From assembly GCA_009377395.1 (NCBI GenBank), contig WHUB01000011.1:1-64000 (forward strand): 64,000 nt of DNA, given 5' to 3'. Positions 43,927 to 53,010 of the stretch are shown here, one piece after another. Within the stretch, counting starts at the first letter, position 1. Each line of letters starts with the position of its first letter. This DNA is from Actinophytocola sp. (lineage in GTDB: Bacteria > Actinomycetota > Actinomycetes > Mycobacteriales > Pseudonocardiaceae). Both the position numbers and the translations under genes were made by a program. A model generated the notes under the pieces. It saw nothing but the letters and a program-made list of their open reading frames with translations. It was not told the DNA's origin and made no database searches.

Positions 43927-46701
43927 GTGGCTGACCGATCGACGTCTTCGCCTGCCGCTGCCTACCGGGAAGCACGACGCCGTTCGTCGTCCCCCCAGCT
44001 CACCGAGTTCGCTGCGGCGGCGGCATTCGAGTTCGACCCGTTCCAGCGCCAGGGCTGCGAGGCGCTGGAGAGCGGCCACGGTGTGCTGGTGTGTGCGCCG
44101 ACCGGCGCAGGCAAGACCGTGGTGGGCGAGTTCGCGGTGCATCTCGCGCTCGCCGAGGGACGCAAGTGCTTCTACACCACGCCGATCAAGGCGCTGTCGA
44201 ACCAGAAGTACACCGAGCTGGTCGCCCGCTACGACGCGAACACCGTCGGGCTGCTGACCGGCGACGTCTCCATCAACGGCAACGCGCAGATCGTGGTGAT
44301 GACCACCGAGGTGCTGCGCAACATGCTCTACGCGGGCTCGTCCACCGTCACCGACCTCGGCTACGTCGTGATGGACGAGATCCACTACCTCGCCGACCGG
44401 TTCCGCGGCGCGGTGTGGGAGGAGGTCATCCTGCACCTGCCCGAGCATGTGCGGGTGGTCGGGCTGTCGGCGACCGTCAGCAACGCCGAGGAGTTCGGCG
44501 ACTGGCTGGTCGAGGTCAGGGGCGACACCACGGTCGTCGTCGACGAGCACCGCCCGGTGCCGCTGTGGCAGCACATGATGATCGGCAACCGGATGTTCGA
44601 CCTGTTCGCCGACCGGGCCGAGGGGCAGCCGGACACCGACGGCACCCGGGACCGCATCAACCCCTCGCTGCTGCGCAAGGCGCAGGAGGTCAGCCGGTCG
44701 TACGGCCCGGCGGCACTGCGGGGGCAGCGCGGCCGCAAGCGTGGCTACCAGCGCGGACCGCGCTACCGGCCGCCGTCCCGGGTGGACGTGATCGACCGGC
44801 TCGACCGGTCGGGGCTGCTGCCCGCGATCGTGTTCATCTTCTCCCGCGCGGGCTGTGACGCGGCCGTCGAGCAGTGCTGCCGCGCCGGGCTGCGGCTCAA
44901 CGACCCGGAGGAGATCGCGCTCGCCCGCGAGATCATCGACGAGCGCACCCGCGAGCTGCCGGAAGGCGACCTCGGCGTGCTCGGGTACTGGGAGTGGCGC
45001 GACGCGCTGGAACGCGGCATCGCCGCCCACCACGCCGGGCTGCTGCCCGCGTTCAAGGAGACCGTCGAGGAGCTGTTCGTCCGTGGCCTGGTCAAGGCGG
45101 TGTTCGCGACCGAGACGCTGGCGCTCGGCATCAACATGCCCGCCCGCACCGTGGTGCTGGAACGGCTGGTCAAGTACAACGGCGAGGCGCACGTCGACCT
45201 GACGCCGGGCGAGTACACCCAGCTTACCGGCCGGGCCGGGCGGCGCGGCATCGACGTCGAGGGTCACGCCGTGGTGCTGTGGCAGCCCGACATCGACCCG
45301 AAGCAGGTCGCCGGGCTGGCGTCGACCCGCACCTACCCGCTGCGCTCGTCGTTCCGACCCGGCTACAACATGGCCGTCAACCTGGTCGGCCAGGTGGGCG
45401 CCGAGCAGGCGCGAGAGCTGCTGGAACAGTCGTTCGCACAGTTCCAGGCCGACCGGTCGGTGGTCGGGCTGTCCCGCAAGATCGAGCGCAACAAGGAGGC
45501 GCTGACGGGCTACGCCGAGGCCGTCTCGGCCGACTTCGACGAGCTGCGGGAGTACGCCGCGCTGCGCAAGCGGATCTCGGAGCGGGAGAAGCTGCTCTCG
45601 CGGCAGAACACGGCCTCGCGCAGGCAAGAGACGGCGCGCTCGCTGGAAGAGCTGCGCAAGGGCGACGTGATCGCGGTCCCGTCGGGCAGGCGCGCCGGCA
45701 TCGCCGTCGTCGTCGACCCCGGCCTCGACCCGGTCGCCGAGCCGCGCCCGATCGTGGTGACCGAGGACCGCTGGTCCGGCCCGCTGTCGGCGTCCGACTT
45801 CCCGTCGCCGGTCGACAAGCTCGGCCGCATCCGGTTGCCCAAGCGGGTGGAGCTGCGCTCGCCCAAGACCCGTCGTGACATCGCGTCGTCGTTGCGGGAC
45901 AGCGGCGTCGTCGCGCCGGGACGTCGCCGCAAGCAGCGCCCTGATGCCAACTCCGACCCCGAGCTGGCGAGCCTGCGCGGTGCGTTGCGGGCGCACCCCA
46001 GCCATGGCCTGTCCGACCGGGAGGCCAGCCTGCGCTGGGTCGAGCGCTACGAGCGGCTGGTCGCCGAGAACCGCAAGCTGGAGGAGAAGGTCGCCGCGAC
46101 GACGCACTCGCTGGTGCGGGCGTTCGACCGGATCAGGGGACTGCTGACCGAGCGCGGCTACCTGGGTGAGGACGGCAACGTGGTCACCGACGACGGCAGG
46201 CGGCTGGCACGGATATACAGCGAGTCCGACCTGCTCGCCGCCGAGTGCGTCCGCCACGGGCTGTGGCGCGACCTGCAGCCCGCCGAGTTGGCCGCCGTCG
46301 TCTCGACGATGGTGTTCGAGGCGCGCCGGGACAGCGCGGGCGAGCCGAGGCTGCCCGCAGGCCCGGTGACCGAGGCGTGGCAGCGCACCGCCGCGCTGTG
46401 GTCCGAGCTGGTCGAGGACGAGCGCAGGCACCGGCTGTCCCGCACCCGGGAGCCGGACGCCGGGTTCGCGTGGCCGGTATACCGCTGGGCGCGCGGGGAG
46501 TCGCTGGAGAAGGTGCTCACCACGGCGGAGCAGAACGGCCAAGAGCTCTCGGCGGGGGACTTCGTGCGCTGGTGCCGCCAGGTGATCGACATGCTGGAAC
46601 AGCTCAGGGACGTCCTCGGCAAGGCCGACCCGGTCGGCGGCGCGGCAGGCTCGGCGGCACGATCGCTGCGACGCGGAGTCGTCGCGGCGGGCAGCGTGTG
46701 A
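43927..46701 (+). CDS. helY: Ski2-like superfamily 2 helicase HelY
   Basis: A 924-residue RNA/DNA helicase, as Rv2092c. Walker A CAPTGAGKTVV (about residues 53-63), the DEIH-box VVMDEIHYLADRFRG, the SAT motif GLSATVSN, and the helicase C-domain motifs EYTQLTGRAGRRGID are intact. A winged-helix and C-terminal DSHCT-like domain (about 720-924) matches Ski2/Mtr4 helicases. GTG start 53 bp after tatC. Probable role in RNA processing. Confidence 0.93.
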   Translation: MADRSTSSPAAAYREARRRSSSPQLTEFAAAAAFEFDPFQRQGCEALESGHGVLVCAPTGAGKTVVGEFAVHLALAEGRKCFYTTPIKALSNQKYTELVARYDANTVGLLTGDVSINGNAQIVVMTTEVLRNMLYAGSSTVTDLGYVVMDEIHYLADRFRGAVWEEVILHLPEHVRVVGLSATVSNAEEFGDWLVEVRGDTTVVVDEHRPVPLWQHMMIGNRMFDLFADRAEGQPDTDGTRDRINPSLLRKAQEVSRSYGPAALRGQRGRKRGYQRGPRYRPPSRVDVIDRLDRSGLLPAIVFIFSRAGCDAAVEQCCRAGLRLNDPEEIALAREIIDERTRELPEGDLGVLGYWEWRDALERGIAAHHAGLLPAFKETVEELFVRGLVKAVFATETLALGINMPARTVVLERLVKYNGEAHVDLTPGEYTQLTGRAGRRGIDVEGHAVVLWQPDIDPKQVAGLASTRTYPLRSSFRPGYNMAVNLVGQVGAEQARELLEQSFAQFQADRSVVGLSRKIERNKEALTGYAEAVSADFDELREYAALRKRISEREKLLSRQNTASRRQETARSLEELRKGDVIAVPSGRRAGIAVVVDPGLDPVAEPRPIVVTEDRWSGPLSASDFPSPVDKLGRIRLPKRVELRSPKTRRDIASSLRDSGVVAPGRRRKQRPDANSDPELASLRGALRAHPSHGLSDREASLRWVERYERLVAENRKLEEKVAATTHSLVRAFDRIRGLLTERGYLGEDGNVVTDDGRRLARIYSESDLLAAECVRHGLWRDLQPAELAAVVSTMVFEARRDSAGEPRLPAGPVTEAWQRTAALWSELVEDERRHRLSRTREPDAGFAWPVYRWARGESLEKVLTTAEQNGQELSAGDFVRWCRQVIDMLEQLRDVLGKADPVGGAAGSAARSLRRGVVAAGSV

Positions 46702-46756
46702 GTGTGGTGTGGTTGGATCACGCAGGGAGACGACTTCGCTCACGTCGGAGGACACC

Positions 46757-47488
46757 ATGAGTACGCCGAACGGCGGCAACGACTCGCAGCAGGAGTGGGG
46801 CCAGCAACCCCACGGTGACCCGGCGGCGGGTGGCCAGCAGCCGAGCGGCGCACCCGCGCCCGGCTACGGCCAGCAAGCTCAGCAGCCCCAGCCCGGTCAG
46901 GAGCAGTACCCGTGGCCGCAGCACCCCGGCGGCTACCCGCAGCAGGGACAGGAGCAGTGGCCACAGCAGCAGCCCTACGGCCAGCCGCAGCCGGGCGGGA
47001 CGTTCCCGCCGAGCGGTCCGCAGCCGCAGCAGCCGTGGGGCTACCCACAGCAACAGCAGTGGCCGCAGCAGCCGTACGGCCAGCCCTACGGTCCGCCGCC
47101 CGGCGGGTACCCCGCCGGTTTCGGCCAGTTCCCACCAGGTTTCGAGCCCGAGCAGCAGCAGAAGTCCAGGGTGCCGCTGGTCATCGGCCTCAGCGTGCTC
47201 GTGCTGCTCGTCGCCGTCGTCCTCGTGCTCGGGTTCATCGCGCCGGGCTTCTTCTACAAGGAGAAGGTCTTCGACGCGGCGGCCGTCGAGCAGGGCGTCG
47301 AGCAGATCCTGACACAGGAGGGCGTCAGCTACGACAAGGGCAGCGCGTCCTGCCCCGAGGACCAGCCGGTGCGACCGGACTACACCTTCAGCTGCACCGT
47401 CACCGTTGACGGCAAGGAGAAGGAAGTCCCGATCAAAGTCATCGACGCCGAGGCCGACCCACCGAAGTACCAGGTCGGCACCCCCTAA
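46757..47488 (+). CDS. DUF4333 membrane protein with Gln/Pro-rich tail
   Basis: A 243-residue protein like Rv2091c. The N-terminal 145 residues are a Gln/Pro/Gly/Tyr-rich cytoplasmic tail of low complexity (repeats such as QQPYGQPQPGG and QQQWPQQPYGQ). One membrane segment (about 150-175, PLVIGLSVLVLLVAVVLVLGF) is followed by IAPGFF and a C-terminal DUF4333 domain with two Cys (SASCPEDQP, FSCTVTVDG). A second DUF4333 protein is encoded at 48225. ATG 46757 is preferred over the frame start at 46709. Confidence 0.88.
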   Translation: MSTPNGGNDSQQEWGQQPHGDPAAGGQQPSGAPAPGYGQQAQQPQPGQEQYPWPQHPGGYPQQGQEQWPQQQPYGQPQPGGTFPPSGPQPQQPWGYPQQQQWPQQPYGQPYGPPPGGYPAGFGQFPPGFEPEQQQKSRVPLVIGLSVLVLLVAVVLVLGFIAPGFFYKEKVFDAAAVEQGVEQILTQEGVSYDKGSASCPEDQPVRPDYTFSCTVTVDGKEKEVPIKVIDAEADPPKYQVGTP

Positions 47489-47529
47489 ATTCGGTGGCGC
47501 CGCGCGTCCCGCCGCGCGAGGATCCGAGC

Positions 47530-48168
47530 ATGACGGATCGCTCGATCAGGACGCTTGACGCCACCGAGATCCGGGCGGCGGAGACACTGTTCCGTGCCTC
47601 GCTGCACCAGCGGCCGGACACCGACGAGGAGTGGCGCCGCGCCGAGCGCACCTACCAGGACGGCCGCACGCTCGGCGCCTTCGAGGACGACATCCTGGTC
47701 GGCACCGCGCGATCCATCGACACCACGCTGACGGTGCCGGGCGGCACGGTGCCGATGGCCGCCGTCACCGGCGTCGGCGTCCGGGTCGGCCGCACCCGGC
47801 GCGGCGTGCTGACCGACCTGACGACCGCCGTCGGCGACGAGCTGTGGCTGCGGGTGGTGGACGTGGCGGCCGCGCTCAACGCACGCGGCTACACCGGGGA
47901 CGACTCGGTCGTGCTGGAGGTGTCCGACCCGTTGCTGCGGCACAACTCGGGGCGCTACCGTCTCTCGGCGGCAGGCTGCGAACCGGTCACCGCGCCCGCA
48001 CAGCTCGCCCTCGACGTCGCCACGCTCGGCATGCTCTACCTCGGCGGCTGGCGGGTCGATGAGCTGGTGAACGCCGGTCGCATCGAGGTCACCGACGCCG
48101 GGGCGGTGGCGGCGACACACCGGTTGCTCGCTACTGACCGTCCCCCGTGGTGCGGTAGCTTCTTCTAG
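47530..48168 (+). CDS. Eis-type N-acetyltransferase with internal deletion
   Basis: A 212-residue protein whose N-terminal 85 residues match the beginning of Eis-family GNAT enzymes (RAERTYQDGRTLGAFEDDILVG, VTGVGVRVGRTRRGVL). Its last 110 match their SCP2-like C-terminal domain (DELWLRVVDVAAALNARGY). Normal Eis proteins are about 400 residues. The acetyl-CoA pocket beyond the RTRRGVL loop and the entire middle GNAT domain are missing, while the frame stays open. Catalysis is unlikely. It lies between the two DUF4333 genes. Either a decaying gene or a minimal scaffold; the deletion is inferred from family architecture I recall. Confidence 0.7.
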   Translation: MTDRSIRTLDATEIRAAETLFRASLHQRPDTDEEWRRAERTYQDGRTLGAFEDDILVGTARSIDTTLTVPGGTVPMAAVTGVGVRVGRTRRGVLTDLTTAVGDELWLRVVDVAAALNARGYTGDDSVVLEVSDPLLRHNSGRYRLSAAGCEPVTAPAQLALDVATLGMLYLGGWRVDELVNAGRIEVTDAGAVAATHRLLATDRPPWCGSFF

Positions 48169-48224
48169 CAGTCACCGAACCGGCGTAACCTTGGGCCGAC
48201 CGGTCTACTTGAAGGAGCATTGCC

Positions 48225-48671
48225 GTGGGCTCGAGTCCCTTCCGGCTCCGGCCACCCCGGCGCGGCATGCCCGTGGTGCCGCTGGTGATCGCGCTGCTGG
48301 TGGCGCTCGGCACCGCGTGCCAGCCGCTCGAGAATCCGAAGCCGATGCCGAGCTCATCACCGGCGCCGACGACACCGACGTCGACCTCGAACCTCGGCAC
48401 GGTGTCGGCGACCGAGACGCCGTCCGGTGCCAGCCAGCCGGTCTCGCAGCAGCGGATGTTCGACCACACCGAGGTGCAGGACGCGGTGTACAGCTTGCTC
48501 GCGCGCACCTACCAGATCCAGAACGTCGAGCTGGTGATCTGCCCGCCGAACCAGCGGGTGGAGCGCGGCTCGAAGTTCAGCTGCACCGCGAAGATCGACG
48601 GCGAGAGCAAGCTGGTGCCGATCACGGTGACCAGTGCCGAGGGTGACTACCGGGTCGGCAGGCCGCGGTAG
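48225..48671 (+). CDS. DUF4333 exported protein, possible lipoprotein
   Basis: A 148-residue exported protein. After a basic N-terminus and hydrophobic segment (VVPLVIALLVALGTAC) comes a Cys that could be lipidated, although the preceding residues are not a canonical lipobox. A Pro/Thr/Ser linker leads to a C-terminal DUF4333 domain (ICPPNQRVERGSKFSCTAKIDG) paralogous to that at 46757-47488. GTG start with AAGGAGC upstream. The gene ends two bases before the long inverted repeat at 48674. Confidence 0.82.
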   Translation: MGSSPFRLRPPRRGMPVVPLVIALLVALGTACQPLENPKPMPSSSPAPTTPTSTSNLGTVSATETPSGASQPVSQQRMFDHTEVQDAVYSLLARTYQIQNVELVICPPNQRVERGSKFSCTAKIDGESKLVPITVTSAEGDYRVGRPR

Positions 48672-48673
48672 CT

Positions 48674-48838
48674 TAGGCCGTGTCTCGCGGATCCGTGGTC
48701 GCGGTATCGGTGATCCAGATTGTCCGTGGCTGCGTTGTCGTCGTCGACCATAGCTCCGCTATGGCCTTCCTCCTCCGCCTTGCCACGAACAATCTGGATC
48801 ACCGATCCCATCGAGCGAGATCCACGAGACACGGCCTA
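48674..48838. repeat. 165 bp near-perfect inverted repeat (hairpin/MITE-like)
   Basis: The outer arms (48674-48693 and 48819-48838) match at 19 of 20 positions when one is reversed. An inner pair around ATCGGTGATCCAGATTGT (about 48706-48730 and 48783-48807) matches at 24 of 25. The centre holds another small palindrome, CCATAG-CTCCG-CTATGG. The element fills the gap between convergent genes and supplies the stop codon of the exonuclease. Its size, symmetric ends and TA-flanked tips resemble a MITE. No transposase is in the window, and the strong hairpin could also end transcription. Confidence 0.8.
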
Positions 48839-49786
48839 GTCGGTCAGCGCGGCGAGCAGCCGGTCGGCGGAGCCGCCGAGGTTCCAGCGCTCGGCGAGCT
48901 CGGCGACCCGGTCCGGGTCGGCGGGGGAGTCGGGCACCCGGTCGTCGCGGGAGAACGTCACCGGCGCGTCCGGCACGACCGCGACCACGGCCGGGGCCGC
49001 GGCGAGATAGTCCGCCGCCGCGGCGAGCTGCGTCCGCGCCCGTACCGGCACGTCGGGGTCCCCGGCGCTAGCAGCCTTGATCAGCGCGGGCAGCGAGCCG
49101 AACCGCGTGATGAGCTTGGCCGCCGTCTTCTCCCCGATGCCGGTGACGCCGGGCAGCCCGTCCGAAGGGTCGCCGCGCAGCACCGCCATGGCGGCATACG
49201 CCGGGCCCGCGTCCGCCTCCGGCACGCCGTAGCGCTGGGCGATCTCGGCCGGGCCGAGCACCTCGGCCTTCGCCCAGCCCTTGCCGACGTAGATCACCGA
49301 CGCCGGGGTCGGCTCGGTGCGCACGAGCTGGAACAGGTCCCGGTCGCCGGTGATCACCTCGACCGGGTTGGTGCGCTCGCGTGCGGTGAGCGTGCCGATC
49401 ACGTCGTCGGCCTCGTAGCCGTCGGCCTCGGCCGTCGCCAGGCCGCAGGCGTCGAGCAGGTCGAGGATGATCGGCACCTGCGGGCTGAGGGTGTCCGGCA
49501 CCTCTTCGACATCGCCGTCGTCCATCTCCTCGGCGACCCGGTGTGCCTTGTAGCTGGGCAGCAGATCGACCCGGAACTGCGGCCGCCAGTCGGCGTCGAG
49601 ACAGGCGACGAGGCGGTCGGGTTTCCGGTCGGTGAGGATGCGCGCCACCGTGTCGGCGAAGCCGCGCACGGCGTTGACCGGCGTGCCGTCCGGCGCCCGC
49701 AACGAGTCGGGCAGCGCGAAGAACGACCGGAAGTACAGGCTGGCGGCGTCGAGCAGGGCCAGTGGCCGATCGGACCTGGCTGTCAT
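48836..49786 (-). CDS. 5'-3' exonuclease (FEN/Pol I N-domain-like)
   Basis: A 316-residue stand-alone 5'-nuclease, as Rv2090. It contains the PIN-like core LLDAASLYFRSFFALP, the metal residues in EADGYEADDVIGTL and VITGDRDLFQLV, and the helix-3-turn-helix DNA-binding segment GVTGIGEKTAAKLITRFGSL. It probably removes RNA primers or flaps beside PolA. It diverges from pepE, and its last three bases lie in the long inverted repeat. Confidence 0.93.
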   Translation of the reverse strand: MTARSDRPLALLDAASLYFRSFFALPDSLRAPDGTPVNAVRGFADTVARILTDRKPDRLVACLDADWRPQFRVDLLPSYKAHRVAEEMDDGDVEEVPDTLSPQVPIILDLLDACGLATAEADGYEADDVIGTLTARERTNPVEVITGDRDLFQLVRTEPTPASVIYVGKGWAKAEVLGPAEIAQRYGVPEADAGPAYAAMAVLRGDPSDGLPGVTGIGEKTAAKLITRFGSLPALIKAASAGDPDVPVRARTQLAAAADYLAAAPAVVAVVPDAPVTFSRDDRVPDSPADPDRVAELAERWNLGGSADRLLAALTD

Positions 49787-49864
49787 GCGATGCAGCTTGC
49801 CATACCACGGGCGGGTGGCGGGTCACCCCACGTGCGATGCGAGGGTCGCGGCTAGGCTCGGGGC

Positions 49865-51022
49865 ATGTCCCGTCGCTCACTGCACACCCCCGCCCCGAGC
49901 CCGGACCGGCTGCGGGCCAGGATCGACCGCGCCCGTCAGGCCGCGGCGGCGGCCGACACGGACGCGCTGCTGATCGCTCCCGGCTCCGACCTGCGTTACC
50001 TGATCGGGCAGGCGGGTGGTTCGTTCGAACGCCTCTCGACGCTCGTGGTGCCCGCCGGGGACGCCCCGCCCGCGCTGGTGGTGCCCGCGCTCGAGGCGGC
50101 CGGGTTCGGCGACGTGCCGTTCGACGACCTCGGCGTCGAGCTGGTGACCTGGGTGGACGGGCAGGATCCGTACCGGATCGTCGCGGACCTGGCGGGCCGT
50201 GCCGGGACGGTCAAGCAGGTGGCGGTCAGCGACTCGACCATCGCGCTGCACGTGCTGACGCTGCGGGGCGCGCTGCCGGAGGTGCGGCAGGTGCTCGCCG
50301 GGCCGATCGTGCGGGAGCTGCGGATGCGCAAGGACCCGGCCGAGATCGACGCGCTGCGCCGGGCGGCCGCCGCGATCGACCGGGTGCACGCGCGGGTGCC
50401 GTCGCTGCTGGCCCCGGGCCGGACGGAGGCGGAGGTCGGCGCGGACATCGCGGCCGCGATCGTCGAGGAGGGCCACACCGAGGCGGAGTTCATCATCGTC
50501 GGGTCGGGGCCGAACGGCGCCAGCCCGCACCACGAAATGTCCGACCGGGTGATCGAGACTGGCGACGTCGTCGTGGTCGACATCGGCGGGCCGATCCCCG
50601 AGGGCTACAACTCCGACTGCACCCGCACCTACTCGGTCGGCGAACCGGCGCAGGCCGATGTGCGCGAGACCTACGCGGTGCTGGAGGCGGCGCAGCAGGC
50701 TGCGGTGCGTGCGGTGCGACCCGGCGTGCCCGCCTCGGCCGTTGACGCGGCGGCCCGCGAGCCGATCACGGCGGCGGGCTTCGGGGAGCGGTTCATCCAC
50801 CGCACCGGGCACGGCATCGGCCTCGACGTGCACGAGGAGCCGTACATGATGGCCGGCAACGAGCTGGCGCTCGAACCGGGAATGGCGTTCAGCGTCGAGC
50901 CCGGCATCTACCACGAGGGCCGCTGGGGGGCGCGGATCGAGGACATCGTCGTCGTCACCGAGGACGGCGTCGAGCCGCTGAACACCCGGCCACACGGGCT
51001 GACGGTGGTGGAGGCGACATGA
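49865..51022 (+). CDS. pepE: M24 family aminopeptidase (PepE/PepQ-like)
   Basis: A 385-residue creatinase-N/M24 dinuclear metallopeptidase, similar to Rv2089c. Metal ligands are visible in VVVVDIGGPIPEGYNSDCTRTY (two Asp), HRTGHGIGLDVHEEPY (His), EPGIY (Glu) and RIEDIVVV (Glu). It likely cleaves Xaa-Pro bonds. It overlaps the Lrp regulator by four bases (ATGA). Confidence 0.93.
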   Translation: MSRRSLHTPAPSPDRLRARIDRARQAAAAADTDALLIAPGSDLRYLIGQAGGSFERLSTLVVPAGDAPPALVVPALEAAGFGDVPFDDLGVELVTWVDGQDPYRIVADLAGRAGTVKQVAVSDSTIALHVLTLRGALPEVRQVLAGPIVRELRMRKDPAEIDALRRAAAAIDRVHARVPSLLAPGRTEAEVGADIAAAIVEEGHTEAEFIIVGSGPNGASPHHEMSDRVIETGDVVVVDIGGPIPEGYNSDCTRTYSVGEPAQADVRETYAVLEAAQQAAVRAVRPGVPASAVDAAAREPITAAGFGERFIHRTGHGIGLDVHEEPYMMAGNELALEPGMAFSVEPGIYHEGRWGARIEDIVVVTEDGVEPLNTRPHGLTVVEAT

Positions 51023-51471
51023 GCGTTCCCCTCGAACCGACCGACCAGGCGATAGCGCGGGAGCTGAACGCGAACGGCCGCAGCAGCTTCACCGATCTGG
51101 CGGAGCGGGTCGGACTGTCGGTGTCCGCCGTGCATCAGCGGGTACGCCGGTTGGAGCAGCGCGGCGTGATAAAGGGGTACACGGCGCGGCTCGACGGGGA
51201 ACAGATCGGTCTGCCGCTGACGGCGTTGATCTCGCTGACACCGAACGACCCGGCCGCGCCGGACGACTACCCGCAGCGGCTCGAGCACATCCGCGAGATC
51301 GAGTCGTGCTACTCGGTGGCGGGGGACGAGTCGTACGTGCTGCTGGTGCGGGTGCCGTCACCGGCTGGTCTGGAGGATCTGCTGCGGCGCATCAGAGAGT
51401 CGGCGAAGGTGTCCACCCGGACCACGGTGGTGCTGTCCACGCCGTTCGAAGGCCGCCCGTCCGCGCTGTGA
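51019..51471 (+). CDS. Lrp/AsnC-family transcriptional regulator
   Basis: A 150-residue regulator. An N-terminal helix-turn-helix (DLAERVGLSVSAVHQRVRRL) precedes the RAM ligand-binding domain (GLPLTALISL and VAGDESYVLLVRVPS). Lrp proteins sense amino acids. Coupling with the aminopeptidase pepE suggests that it responds to peptide-derived amino acids, an inference. It ends 4 bp before the convergent gene. Confidence 0.92.
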   Translation: MSVPLEPTDQAIARELNANGRSSFTDLAERVGLSVSAVHQRVRRLEQRGVIKGYTARLDGEQIGLPLTALISLTPNDPAAPDDYPQRLEHIREIESCYSVAGDESYVLLVRVPSPAGLEDLLRRIRESAKVSTRTTVVLSTPFEGRPSAL

Positions 51472-51475
51472 CGGG

Positions 51476-51880
51476 TCAGCGGGGCGGCTGCCACCGCTGG
51501 GTGCGTTCCCCGGCGGCGGACGCCCTGCGGTCGGGGTGCTGGTGCAGCAGGATGCTCAGCCGACGATAGGCGATCAGAAACTCGGTGCGAGACTCGTTGT
51601 ACTCACCGGCGACGGCGTGTTCGAGCCCGGCGCCGATCGCGGCCTGCGCGGTCGGTTCCGCCGCGGCGAGCAGATCGGCCATGCCCGCCGCGGTGGTGCG
51701 TAGCGTGGCGAGCAGTTGGGCGAGCTGGGGGTTGCCCTCGCCGACGGTGAGCACGGGCACCACGACGTGCAGCTGATCGCGCAGCAGGGTCAGCGAGGCG
51801 CGGGGCGAGAGACCTGAGCGGCGTGCGGGTGCGTTCACCGGAAGCTCCAAGGGCAGCTGTTGGGCCAGGGGTGAGACCAC
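51476..51880 (-). CDS. Hypothetical protein
   Basis: A 134-residue protein with a helical, Ala/Leu-rich core (QLAQLLATLRTTAAGMADLLAAAEPTAQAAIGAG) and no membrane segment or recognised motif. The start GTG at 51880 has no visible ribosome-binding site and could lie further in. Its end is packed against the lrp gene. I do not recognise the family. Confidence 0.55.
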   Translation of the reverse strand: MVSPLAQQLPLELPVNAPARRSGLSPRASLTLLRDQLHVVVPVLTVGEGNPQLAQLLATLRTTAAGMADLLAAAEPTAQAAIGAGLEHAVAGEYNESRTEFLIAYRRLSILLHQHPDRRASAAGERTQRWQPPR

Positions 51881-51905
51881 GTGAGATCGGTGTTATGACG
51901 CGCCG

Positions 51906-52985
51906 TCAAGGCAGCACCGTCGGGTGAAGATGTCCGTCGGTGCCTTCGAGGCACGCGGCAGCGTCGCGGGTGGACGCGACGAACTCCGTGATGCACCGCC
52001 CGATCTGGGCGTGACCTGCGGCGTTCAGGTGGAACGACTCCTGCGCCGCGTGTGATGCGCGAGCAACTTTGTCAAGGTAGTCCCACCGTACCGTGAGCCT
52101 GGTGAACCACTCGCTGCCGGCATCGCGACCGCCGGTGCAGGCCTCGTGGCCGTAGCCCGCCCGGGACAGGTCGAGGAAGCGGGCACCGGCCCGGTTGGCC
52201 GCCTCGTGGAGGCCCTGGCTGAGTCTGGCGACCGCGGTCGAGTGGATCCAGGCCAGGTCGGATGTGCGGAACGGGCAGCCGTTCAGCGAGCGCAGGTACT
52301 CCGGGATGTGGGGGCTCACCGGCGACGGGTAGGACTGCACGATGAGCTGATAGTCGTCGCGCTGGTAGCCGGTCTCGGTGAGCACCGTCCTGATGTCGGC
52401 CAGCGCGGCGACCACCTTCGGCACCATCCGGTCGATCGTCGCGTCCCAGTGGCGGGTGAGTCGTTGCGTGCACGGCGGGCCACCCCAGTACGCCCGGACG
52501 CACTCCGACAGCCGGTCGGAGAACCTCGGGTCGTCGTTGGCGCCGATGGCGACGGTGACGATCTTGATCTCGTTGGTCTTGGCCAGCTCGCGGAGCTGGG
52601 CCGCCTGCGAGCCCTCGCCGTACCTGGTGTGCTTGCCGAGCCTGACCTGCTGCGTCGAGGCGCCGGAGCAGGCGAGGTTGACGGTTTGCTCGATGCCGGG
52701 CACCGACGTCTGGTGGACCATGGCCTTGGGGGAGCGGTGGCACCAGTCGCCGGCGCGGCCGTTGGTCTCGGGTGTGTAGATGCCGGTGCCCTCGCCGGAC
52801 ACCGAGCTGTCGCCGATGCTGACCATGGTGAGCGGGCCGCGTGATGGAGGTTCCGGTTCCGGCGCGGGCACCGGCGCGGGTCGGTGTGGCGGCTCGTCGC
52901 CACCGACGAACACGACCGCCGCCATGGCGGCCGCGAGGAGAACGACGAGCCCGCCATACCACGGGCGAAACCGGAACTGCCGCAT
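51906..52985 (-). CDS. Secreted SGNH/GDSL-type hydrolase
   Basis: A 359-residue exported esterase-like protein. An N-terminal anchor (YGGLVVLLAAAMAAVVFVGG, about residues 9-28) and a Pro-rich linker (RPAPVPAPEPEPPSRG) come first. The nucleophile block I is MVSIGDSSVSGEGTG and block III is VAIGANDDPRF. The catalytic His is likely in ESFHLNAAGHAQIGRC near the C-terminus. Substrate unknown. A phased repeat element lies just upstream. Confidence 0.88.
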   Translation of the reverse strand: MRQFRFRPWYGGLVVLLAAAMAAVVFVGGDEPPHRPAPVPAPEPEPPSRGPLTMVSIGDSSVSGEGTGIYTPETNGRAGDWCHRSPKAMVHQTSVPGIEQTVNLACSGASTQQVRLGKHTRYGEGSQAAQLRELAKTNEIKIVTVAIGANDDPRFSDRLSECVRAYWGGPPCTQRLTRHWDATIDRMVPKVVAALADIRTVLTETGYQRDDYQLIVQSYPSPVSPHIPEYLRSLNGCPFRTSDLAWIHSTAVARLSQGLHEAANRAGARFLDLSRAGYGHEACTGGRDAGSEWFTRLTVRWDYLDKVARASHAAQESFHLNAAGHAQIGRCITEFVASTRDAAACLEGTDGHLHPTVLP

Positions 52986-53010
52986 CGCCCGCGATCCTAC
53001 GTCCGTTCCC

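Noticed and set aside
51476-51880. Toxin or antitoxin role for the small helical protein after lrp
   Set aside because: No partner gene, no overlap typical of such pairs and no recognised motif.
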